From contig JAPJOH010000016.1 of assembly GCA_030826265.1 (NCBI GenBank), positions 1 to 56,802 of the forward strand: a DNA stretch of 56,802 nucleotides, written 5' to 3'. Position 1 is the stretch's first letter, and every line of letters starts with the position of its first letter. A program made the translations under genes and the position numbers. Source of the DNA: Collinsella aerofaciens. GTDB taxonomy: Bacteria > Actinomycetota > Coriobacteriia > Coriobacteriales > Coriobacteriaceae. Under the pieces are notes generated by a model. That model did not search any database. It saw nothing but the letters and a program-made list of their open reading frames with translations, and was not told the origin of the DNA. Positions 50,182 through 56,802 of this stretch are shown here, in pieces.

Positions 50182-51009
50182 CTATGCGCGCGTCAACGAA
50201 GACTCGATGGCCTGGACCAGAAACGCCGTGGCTCCGGTGGCGCAGGGCTTGTCGTAGTAGTCAACAAAGCGCTGGTCGGCAAGATAACCGTGGGCGAGGC
50301 CCAGGTACGCCTCGTCTTGGGGCTCGCATCCCCAGTTGAGAGCAATCCAGCGACGATGCATCGCGACAAGCTTACGAGCCTCGTTGCTCTCTGGGTCGCC
50401 AATGCCCATGGCAATCGAGAGCTGGCCCAGAATAGCGCGTTCAAGTTCCTTCATGTCGTTCCATGTCTCGGGGTCCATGTCCAGCAACGCTTCGTTTGCT
50501 GCATCGATAGCCTCATTGCCATAGCGAGCTCGAGCCTCGGCGCCGTAGCATTCCTCGTTTTCCTGCACGGTGCGCCAGCGCTCCAGTTGCGGCAGGACGG
50601 CGCCCATGAGCGAGACGGCTTCGTCGAGTGACAGGCCGGTGTTTTGCGCCAGGCGCGGGGCACAGTCCTCGATCATTGCCTCCATCGTGGTGTCGTAGGT
50701 GTACTGGCCGTGGTCGTAGCACCACTTGCAGTAATGGTCGGTCGCGGCGCCCGTGGCATCGGTGCCGCAGTCGTCGGGCGTGAGTATCATGCCGCAGCTC
50801 TGGCAATAGCGCTCGGGCATTTCGAGCAGATGAGACAGGGGCTCGCCGGTCACAGCGGCGATGAGCTTCATCATGTCGATGCCCGGTGTGACCTCGCCAC
50901 GCTCCCAACGGCTGACGGCTTGGCGTGTGACGAAGAGCTTGGCGGCGAGCTGCTCTTGGGTAAGGTGATGGGCGCGACGGACGGCGATGAGCTTTTCTGC
51001 AAAGGCCAT
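50182..51009 (-). CDS. XRE regulator with zinc ribbon and TipAS-like ligand domain
   Basis: 275 residues in three parts. Residues 1-62 are an XRE helix-turn-helix (LIAVRRAHHLTQEQLAAKLF, then VTRQAVSRWERGE). Residues 69-100 are a zinc ribbon (YCQSCGMILTPDD, then HYCKWCYDHGQYTYD). Residues 130-275 look like a TipAS antibiotic-recognition domain, ending AMHRRWIALNWGCEPQDEAY and LGLAHGYLADQRFVDYYDKP. TipAS normally follows a MerR-type DNA-binding domain, so this swap is unusual. It may sense a cationic or thiopeptide-like antibiotic. The ATG at 51009 follows AAAGGAGCCGTT. Confidence 0.85.
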   Translation of the reverse strand: MAFAEKLIAVRRAHHLTQEQLAAKLFVTRQAVSRWERGEVTPGIDMMKLIAAVTGEPLSHLLEMPERYCQSCGMILTPDDCGTDATGAATDHYCKWCYDHGQYTYDTTMEAMIEDCAPRLAQNTGLSLDEAVSLMGAVLPQLERWRTVQENEECYGAEARARYGNEAIDAANEALLDMDPETWNDMKELERAILGQLSIAMGIGDPESNEARKLVAMHRRWIALNWGCEPQDEAYLGLAHGYLADQRFVDYYDKPCATGATAFLVQAIESSLTRA

Positions 51010-51150
51010 AACGGCTCCTTTCTGCTGGTTGATGGCTTAAGCATACGCGGCAGCAGGCGCCCTTCCAAGCAACCGTTGGTTGCACGACGGGGGACCGCGG
51101 CGAAGAATTGCACGCAACGCCCCACACCTCCATGCCGTACAATGACCGGC

Positions 51151-51888
51151 ATGGAACCTATCGCACACATACATACCGACCTGCCGCAGAAGTTCGGCAT
51201 TCCGCGCAACAGCTTTTTGGCGCCTCATCCGCAGGGACACATCGTCTTTGAGCCGGAATTTGCCTCCAATGCAGCGGTTGAGGGCCTGGACTCCTTCTCT
51301 CACCTATGGCTGTTGTGGCGCTTCGAAAACGGAACGCCCGGCGGCACGGCAAACGACATAGCTGCCGATGCCAAGTCGCAGGACAGGTCTGGCACCAACG
51401 TCAAGTGGTCGAAGACCGTGCGCCCGCCGCGTCTGGGCGGAGCCGAGCATGTGGGTGTCTTTGCCACGCGCAGTCCGTTTCGCCCTAATCCCATCGGGCT
51501 CACCTGCGTTAAGCTCGACCGCGTGGAGCTTACCGACGACGGCCCCATCATCCATGTGCTGGGGGCCGATCTGCGCGACGGCACGCCCATCTACGATATC
51601 AAGCCCTACATCCCGTTTGCGGACTGCCACCCGGATGCGACCGGCGGCTGGATTGAGGGTGCTCCGTGGCAAGAGCTCGATGTTGAGTTTCCGCAAGCGC
51701 TGCAGGATATGGTCCCGCCCGCAAAGCTCCCCGGCTTGGTCGAGGTCCTTTGCCAAGATCCGCGCCGCGCGGGCAGCAAGCACGAGCCAAACCGCGTTTA
51801 CCACTTAGCTTATGCTGGGCTCGACATATCTTTTACGGTCGATAAAACCCAGCTAACCGTAGTCGCCGTCAACGACGCGCAAGACTAA
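51151..51888 (+). CDS. trmO: tRNA (t6A37) methyltransferase TrmO
   Basis: 245 residues. PIAHIHTDLPQKFGIPRNSF opens the SAM-binding beta-barrel; FATRSPFRPNPIGLTCVKL near 105 and DGTPIYDIKPYIPFAD near 150 are the hallmark motifs of TrmO, which methylates N6-threonylcarbamoyladenosine at position 37 of tRNA. The C-terminal region (RVYHLAYAGLDI) is the usual small domain. I chose ATG 51151; ATG 51142 is equally open and neither has a good binding site, so the transcript may be nearly leaderless. Confidence 0.9.
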   Translation: MEPIAHIHTDLPQKFGIPRNSFLAPHPQGHIVFEPEFASNAAVEGLDSFSHLWLLWRFENGTPGGTANDIAADAKSQDRSGTNVKWSKTVRPPRLGGAEHVGVFATRSPFRPNPIGLTCVKLDRVELTDDGPIIHVLGADLRDGTPIYDIKPYIPFADCHPDATGGWIEGAPWQELDVEFPQALQDMVPPAKLPGLVEVLCQDPRRAGSKHEPNRVYHLAYAGLDISFTVDKTQLTVVAVNDAQD

Positions 51889-52000
51889 CCAGCCATTCGT
51901 CTGAACCCGTCAAATTAAGCGCCAAACCCCATGTCAAAATCGCCCATGCTGGTGGACAATAACGCCTACCAAAATAGTCCGCTTTGCATGGGAGCTCAGC

Positions 52001-53215
52001 ATGAAATACGACTTTAGCTCGCTTATCGACCGCCACGGCATGGATGCCATCGCCGTTGACTCTTGGGGCGAGATCCCCGGTATGGCTCCGAACGCACCCG
52101 ACGAGGGCTTCGACCGCATTCCCATGTGGGTGGCCGACATGAACTTCGCCACGGTGCCCACGGTTCAGGAGTACATCATCAAGCGCGCTCAGCACCCCAT
52201 GTTTGGCTACTTCAATCCGCGTCCCGAGTACTTCGACCGCATCATCGAATGGCAGAGCCGTCGCAACGGCGTTGAGGACTTGGCGCCGGAGCATATCGGC
52301 TACGAAAACGGCGTGCTGGGCGGTGTCGTGTCGACGCTACGCGCGTATGTCCAGCCAGGTGATGCGGTGCTAGTCCACAGCCCTACCTACATCGGCTTTA
52401 CCAAGTCCATCGAGGCCGCGGGCTATCGTATTGTCCACAGCCCGCTTAAGCTCGACGACCAGGGCGTGTGGCGCATGGACTTTGAGGACATGGAGCGCAA
52501 GCTCGCCCAAAACTACATCCATGCCGCGGTGTTCTGCTCGCCGCACAATCCCTGCGGCCGCGTATGGGAGCGCGACGAGATCGAGCGCGCCATGGACATT
52601 TATCGCCAGCACGATTGCGTGGTGATCTCGGACGAGATTTGGTCCGATATCATCCTGCCGGGACACAAGCACATTCCGACGCAGTCGGTGAGCGAGGATG
52701 CCCGCATGCGCACGGTTGCCCTCTACGCGCCGAGCAAGACGTTTAACCTGGCGGGCCTGGTCGGCAGCTACCACATCATCTACAACGAGACGCTGCGCGA
52801 CCGCGTGTGCGCCGTGTCCGACAAGACCCACTACAACGAGATGAACGTCCTCTCCATGCATGCGCTTATCGGTGCCTACCAGCCGCAGGGCTACGAGTGG
52901 GTGGACGAGCTCAACCAGGTACTTGCCGGCAATATCGAGTACTTCTGCACGTATGCAGAAAAGCACTGGAAGGGCGTCGCGTTTTCGCGTCCGCAGGGCA
53001 CGTACATGGTGTTTCTGGACTGCACCGAGTGGTGCCGCGAGCATGGCCGCGATATTCAGTGGTTGCTCGACGAGGGGGCGCGCGTGGGCGTGGGGTATCA
53101 GGACGGCCGCCCGTTCCACGGGCCCTGCCACATTCGCGTGAATCTGGCGCTGCCGCTTTCGCGCGTGAGGGAAGCGTGCGACCGCCTGGACCGCTACGTT
53201 TTTAATGCACGGTAA
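52001..53215 (+). CDS. PLP-dependent C-S lyase (MalY/PatB family)
   Basis: 404 residues of fold-type I aminotransferase class I/II. MWVADMNFATVPTVQEYII near 43, the cofactor Asn and Tyr in CSPHNPCGRVW near 177, Asp/Tyr-type DEIWSDI near 210, the Schiff-base Lys in YAPSKTFNLAGLVG near 250 and the C-terminal Arg in CHIRVNLALP are all visible. MalY/PatB enzymes cleave cystathionine or cysteine to pyruvate, ammonia and a thiol, and in gut bacteria release hydrogen sulfide or methanethiol. The ATG at 52001 follows GGGAGCTCAGC. Confidence 0.88.
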   Translation: MKYDFSSLIDRHGMDAIAVDSWGEIPGMAPNAPDEGFDRIPMWVADMNFATVPTVQEYIIKRAQHPMFGYFNPRPEYFDRIIEWQSRRNGVEDLAPEHIGYENGVLGGVVSTLRAYVQPGDAVLVHSPTYIGFTKSIEAAGYRIVHSPLKLDDQGVWRMDFEDMERKLAQNYIHAAVFCSPHNPCGRVWERDEIERAMDIYRQHDCVVISDEIWSDIILPGHKHIPTQSVSEDARMRTVALYAPSKTFNLAGLVGSYHIIYNETLRDRVCAVSDKTHYNEMNVLSMHALIGAYQPQGYEWVDELNQVLAGNIEYFCTYAEKHWKGVAFSRPQGTYMVFLDCTEWCREHGRDIQWLLDEGARVGVGYQDGRPFHGPCHIRVNLALPLSRVREACDRLDRYVFNAR

Positions 53216-53225
53216 GCGTGCGCTG

Positions 53226-53267
53226 CATGTGGGGCCTTCTGCCAAGTTGGCTAGAAGGCCCCACATG
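53226..53267. terminator. Bidirectional hairpin between convergent genes
   Basis: CATGTGGGGCCTTCT and AGAAGGCCCCACATG are perfect 15-base arms around a 12-base loop, just after the lyase stop codon. The T-run is absent, so termination strength is uncertain. Confidence 0.65.
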
Positions 53268-53309
53268 GTAAAGCATCTGTAGCAATTGGGCGCAGACCTG
53301 CTGAGAGGC

Positions 53310-53789
53310 TTACTTTTCTTGAATCTGCTTGCCGCAAAGATGCTCAATCGTAATCTCGTAGAGCTGGACGCCCTTGATGTCTTTGGCGATTTCCTCTTCG
53401 ACTTCCTCGGCAGAAGGGTAGTACTTAAGCGCGAGCTGGCGGACTTTGTCCTCGATAAACGCGGGGGTGTCATTCGCCAGGCGACAACGGCCAAAGACCA
53501 CGGTACTCATAACGTAGGGAGCCCAGTCACCGTCCTGGTACCACTCGTTGCCGTAAACGGTAAAGCAGACCTTGTCATCGCGCTTGAGTGCGTCGACCTT
53601 GTGGCCAGCCTTGGCGCCATGGAAATAAATCTTGTCGTGCTCGTCGTCAAAGAAGTAGTTGACGGGAATGGCGTACGGGTAGCCATCGTCGCCGTTGACG
53701 GCAAAGACGCCGCGCTTGCAGGTAGCGAGCAGTTCGCGCGCTTCCTCGTCAGTGATGGCGCGTTTCTTTCGACGTAAGGGCCTAAACAT
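53310..53789 (-). CDS. Pyridoxamine 5'-phosphate oxidase-like flavin-binding protein
   Basis: 159 residues of the split-barrel FMN-binding fold: ARELLATCKRGVFAVNGDDG, then YPYAIPVNYFFDDEHDKIYF and HGAKAGHKVDALKRDDKVCF. Close relatives include NimA-type nitroimidazole-resistance proteins and other reductases of unknown substrate. The C-terminal helix QLYEITIEHLCGKQIQEK ends the protein. The ATG at 53789 follows GAAAGGAAACCAACG. Confidence 0.88.
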   Translation of the reverse strand: MFRPLRRKKRAITDEEARELLATCKRGVFAVNGDDGYPYAIPVNYFFDDEHDKIYFHGAKAGHKVDALKRDDKVCFTVYGNEWYQDGDWAPYVMSTVVFGRCRLANDTPAFIEDKVRQLALKYYPSAEEVEEEIAKDIKGVQLYEITIEHLCGKQIQEK

Positions 53790-53831
53790 CGTTGGTTTCC
53801 TTTCTGGTCGTGCGTGGTGGTTGAGCACAAA

Positions 53832-56642
53832 CTATAGCGAAACGGATCCGTTTTTCTTGATGCGGGCGAGTATGTTTTTGAGCTTGTTAAAGTCGAGCGG
53901 TTTGGACAGATGGGCGTTCATGCCGGCATCGTGTGCCGCCTTGGCGTCCTCGGCAAAGGCGTTGGCGGTGAGCGCGATGATGGGGATATCGGCTGCATCG
54001 ACCTTCTCGCTCAGACGAATCGCGCGGGTTGCCTCATAGCCGTCCATGCCCGGCATCATGATGTCCATCAGAATCGCATCGAAGCTGCCGGCGGGACGGC
54101 CAACGTATAGGTCGACCGCTTCGTTGCCATCGGCGGCGCGAGTTACGACAATGCCTTCGCTTTCGAGCAGCGTCTGGGCAATCTCGGCATTCAATTCGTT
54201 GTCTTCGGCGAGCAGCACGTTCATGTCGGCGAGCGAGCAGTCGAGCGCCCTCTCGACCGTATTCGCCCGCGCCCGGGGGTTCTTGTCGATATCGAGCGGA
54301 ATCTCCACGTAGAACGAGGTACCCACATGGAGTTCGCTGGTGACTTCGATGGTGCCGCCCATCAGTTCAATAAGCGACTTGACGATTGGCATGCCCATGC
54401 CGGTTCCTTGGAACTTGCTGCGCGCATCGTCACCTTCTTGGGCAAACGGCTCATAGATATGCTTTAAAAACTCGGGAGCCATGCCAATGCCGGTATCCGA
54501 AACGCTAAAGCAAAAGAGCGCGCGCCCGTTATCGAGTGGCTTGGTCTGTGAACTAAAGGTGACGGAGCCGCCGTGCTTGTTGTACTTAATGCTGTTGTCT
54601 AACAGGTTGATCATGACCTGTCGGATATGGGTGGGACTGCCGATTACGTATGGCCCCGTGGCGTACGGCAGACTATTGTCCTGCATTGTGATGCCGTTAC
54701 TGGACGCGCGGAGCTTGCACAGCACCAGCGTATCGTCACAAAGCTCTTTGAGGTTAAAAGGCGCATGTTCCAGTGTTAGCTTGCGGTCTTCGATTTTTCC
54801 CATCTCGAGGATGTCGTTGATCAGCGAGAGCAGGTGATTGGCGGCAACGCGCGCCTTGGCACGGCTCTCGCGGGCGACTTGCATATCGCCTTCCTTCAAT
54901 TCTTCAATTTCGATAAGGCCCAGGATACCGTTGAGCGGCGTACGGATGTCGTGGCTCATGCGCGTGAGGAATGCCGTCTTAGCGGCGTTGGCAGCGTCGG
55001 CTTTTTTGCGCTCGGTTCGAGCGCGCACGAGCGCCCAGATGAGCAGGACGATGCCGACCGACAACATACCGATGAGGGTAGCGGCAATGGCGGTGCGGTT
55101 GCGAAAAAGGAATTGAAGCGTGTCTGATTCCTGGGTCGTGTACGACGTGGATGAGTAATTGCTTGCGGAGAGCGATTCTCCGGCATTGATGATGCCCTTG
55201 TTGATGATTCCCAGCAGCTCGGGCTTTCCGCGCGAAATCCAGCACGAGAGCTCACAGGTGTCAGGGAGCTCGACCGTCTTGTAGCTCTCGAGATCATGAC
55301 GGTCGCCGATGGTTTTTACGCGTGAGCTGGGAGCGACGATGCAATGTGCCGTTCCCTTCCTGAGGGCGTCGAACGCTTCATCGTCGGATTGGTATTCGGT
55401 CACGGTCGCTGTGGGGAACAGGCTTTCAAGTGCATTTTTGTTGACAAACGATGATTTGGTACAGGCGATGTTCTGAAGGTCTTTGTTCAGGTTGCCGCCG
55501 GTGTGGATGGCGGTGAGGGACACGGTCCCCAACGATACCGACTGCACAACGCCTGATTGCTCGGCAAACCAGTAATCTCGGTATACCGGTAGCGCAACGT
55601 CTATGCTTCCCTTTGACAGGGCCTTTGACATCATCTTGTAGCTATCAAAGGCGACGGTTTTGACCGTAATGCCAAATTTATCGTGCAACGTCGTCGCAAG
55701 CGATGCGAGCGAGCCTTCCATTTCGCCGTTTTCGTCTTCGTTGCAGTAGGGGAGTCTGCCCGTAATGTAGCCGAGCGTGATGGTGTTGTCATTTGCTTTG
55801 AGCCAGGAACGTTCGGGGCCGTTGAGCGATGATGAACCGCTGTTTTGGACCGAGTAGTTAGATTTGACTTCGTCGATATAGCGTGGGTTGACGCGGGCGA
55901 TTGCCGACATGGCGGCATTGATGTCGTCCATCAGGTCGGGGCGGCTTTTGGGGACGGCAAAGTAGTAGTCGCTCGAACCAATGTAGAACATGGGGGAGGC
56001 GCTGGGCGACGAGGTCGTGTCGTTCATGATGATGGCATCGACCTCGTTGTTTGCGAGCGCGTCAAAGAGGGCACCGCCAGTGTCGATTTCTTTATAGGTG
56101 CAGGTAATGCCTTCGTTGGCGAGCCACTGCTTGCCAACGAAGGTTTGCATAACGCTGGGGTTGCAGCCGATAGTGAGGCCCTGGAGTGCTTGAGGGTCAC
56201 CCTTTGCGAGGTCGTCACGGTCGGGCCTGGCGTAGATGTAGTAGCGCTCGGTGCCCTCGGGGTTCGAGGAAAAGAGCAGCTTTTGGGCGCGTTCCTCGGA
56301 GTAGGAGATGTTGGGCATGAGGTCGATTTCGCCCGCCTCGAGCATGTCCATAAGCTCGGTGAAGGTGCCGGAGACATATTCGTACTGCCAGCCGGGCGTA
56401 TAGTACGACAGGGTCTGGAGGTACTCGTAGCCCCATCCCGAGAGGCGCTCGCCGGGGGTGCCGTCCTGGAAGCCCTCGTTGCTGACGAGCCAGCCGACGC
56501 GGACCGTTTTGACCTGCTGATCGGAGTCGGCGGCAAAGGCAGGGGCGGGCGCGACGGCGCTCAGTACGGCGAGCGCGGTAAGCGCGGCGGCCAGGGTGCG
56601 ACATATAACTGAACGAAGGACAGTGGCAGCTCTCGCATGCAA
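53832..56642 (-). CDS. Hybrid sensor kinase with two periplasmic solute-binding domains and a receiver
   Basis: 936 residues. After a signal peptide (ALTALAVLSAVAPAPAFAAD), two SBP_bac_3-type domains follow in tandem (about 40-265 and 275-505), each with amino-acid-binding-protein text (KTVRVGWLVSNEGFQDG; NTITLGYITGRLPYCNED). A membrane helix is at about 515-540, then HisKA (RMSHDIRTPLNGILGLIEIE), HATPase (NLLDNSIKYNKHGG; GTGMGMPIVKSLIELMGG) and a C-terminal receiver (MNVLLAEDNELNAEIAQTLL; LMDIMMPGMDGYEA). It is BvgS-like in design, but lacks an Hpt domain, so a separate phosphotransfer partner is expected. The start is uncertain: TTG 56642 is the longest frame, without a clear binding site. 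Confidence 0.88.
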   Translation of the reverse strand: MHARAATVLRSVICRTLAAALTALAVLSAVAPAPAFAADSDQQVKTVRVGWLVSNEGFQDGTPGERLSGWGYEYLQTLSYYTPGWQYEYVSGTFTELMDMLEAGEIDLMPNISYSEERAQKLLFSSNPEGTERYYIYARPDRDDLAKGDPQALQGLTIGCNPSVMQTFVGKQWLANEGITCTYKEIDTGGALFDALANNEVDAIIMNDTTSSPSASPMFYIGSSDYYFAVPKSRPDLMDDINAAMSAIARVNPRYIDEVKSNYSVQNSGSSSLNGPERSWLKANDNTITLGYITGRLPYCNEDENGEMEGSLASLATTLHDKFGITVKTVAFDSYKMMSKALSKGSIDVALPVYRDYWFAEQSGVVQSVSLGTVSLTAIHTGGNLNKDLQNIACTKSSFVNKNALESLFPTATVTEYQSDDEAFDALRKGTAHCIVAPSSRVKTIGDRHDLESYKTVELPDTCELSCWISRGKPELLGIINKGIINAGESLSASNYSSTSYTTQESDTLQFLFRNRTAIAATLIGMLSVGIVLLIWALVRARTERKKADAANAAKTAFLTRMSHDIRTPLNGILGLIEIEELKEGDMQVARESRAKARVAANHLLSLINDILEMGKIEDRKLTLEHAPFNLKELCDDTLVLCKLRASSNGITMQDNSLPYATGPYVIGSPTHIRQVMINLLDNSIKYNKHGGSVTFSSQTKPLDNGRALFCFSVSDTGIGMAPEFLKHIYEPFAQEGDDARSKFQGTGMGMPIVKSLIELMGGTIEVTSELHVGTSFYVEIPLDIDKNPRARANTVERALDCSLADMNVLLAEDNELNAEIAQTLLESEGIVVTRAADGNEAVDLYVGRPAGSFDAILMDIMMPGMDGYEATRAIRLSEKVDAADIPIIALTANAFAEDAKAAHDAGMNAHLSKPLDFNKLKNILARIKKNGSVSL

Positions 56643-56802
56643 TCCTAACGAATCGAGACATTACCGCATAAGGATACCAGCTCAGCCTGCCCAGCCGGCA
56701 GCGGCACCGCTAAACGGTTCCGCCCGGCAGTTGGGGACAGTCCCTTTCTGCCGGCACAGACGATATGAGCAGGACATAAAAACATTGAGAGCCCCTGCTG
56801 CA
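56643..56802. other. Right end, with palindrome remnant
   Basis: No gene. GCCGGCAG (about 56695) faces CTGCCGGC (about 56748), and GGGGACAGTCCC at about 56732-56743 recalls the centre of the TGTGACAAAG repeats. The kinase promoter should lie here but is not recognisable. Confidence 0.35.

Noticed and set aside
50644..51150. N-terminal extension of TrmO to 50644
   Set aside because: The extension is antisense to the TipAS regulator gene; family similarity begins at about 51151.

Overview
The window looks like a chromosomal segment of a gut Coriobacteriia actinobacterium, most likely Collinsella or a close relative. Reasons are the moderately high G+C, frequent GTG and TTG starts, a LAxTG-type wall-anchored surface protein, a CD1871A-type CXXC mini-protein next to a 4Fe-4S membrane protein and a TlpA lipoprotein, a non-canonical type IIA topoisomerase pair, and many flavodoxin-fold and aldo/keto reductases. 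This is judged from protein content only; there is no rRNA or tRNA in the window to confirm it.

Layout. 1-1.85 kb is a decayed patch: a ToxN/AbiQ-like toxin with a structured leader, a GyrI-like pseudogene and a truncated AAA ATPase whose Walker residues are damaged. 1.86-12.0 kb is a G+C-rich redox island: an iron alcohol dehydrogenase, three aldo/keto reductases, a RibD-C reductase, two alpha/beta-hydrolase lipoproteins (one with a nonsense codon), flavodoxin-like proteins, an EFR1 ferredoxin and a LysR regulator. 12.0-14.2 kb holds an AAA/DUF4143 ATPase bracketed by two diverged ~200-bp direct repeats, one of which truncates a yjdF gene that keeps a candidate yjdF riboswitch. 14.2-20.3 kb has four one-component regulators (MerR, TetR, HxlR and their targets) around a tight operon of three SIR2-family proteins that lack the usual sirtuin histidine. 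20.3-26.7 kb has an AAA-winged-helix ATPase with three 19-bp-spaced iterons, the topoisomerase pair behind a LexA-type box, and an acetyltransferase. 27-33.6 kb carries an XRE/membrane-protein pair, a 1455-residue wall-anchored protein and a LuxR regulator. 33.7-37.6 kb is a two-component system divergent from the CXXC/4Fe-4S/TlpA redox operon. 37.9-41.1 kb is an ABC transporter with a frameshift in its Walker A motif. 41.3-47.2 kb is a TetR-controlled agmatine deiminase / carbamoyltransferase / double MFS system. 47.2-49.9 kb is dense with palindromic repeats around a Dus gene and an orphan ribbon-helix-helix gene. 49.9-56.8 kb holds a glutaredoxin, a TipAS-type regulator, TrmO, a MalY/PatB lyase, a flavin-binding protein and a large periplasmic-sensor hybrid kinase.

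The two most system-like loci are the triple SIR2 operon (15.57-18.10 kb), in which two members carry Gln where sirtuins have catalytic His and the middle member has also lost the zinc ribbon, and the agmatine-type catabolic locus (41.3-47.2 kb). In the second, TetR-family palindromes precede both transcription units, the carbamoyltransferase has HELP in place of HCLP, no carbamate kinase is present, and two paralogous MFS carriers take the place of the usual APC antiporter. All functional statements come from reading motifs by eye; no database search was possible.
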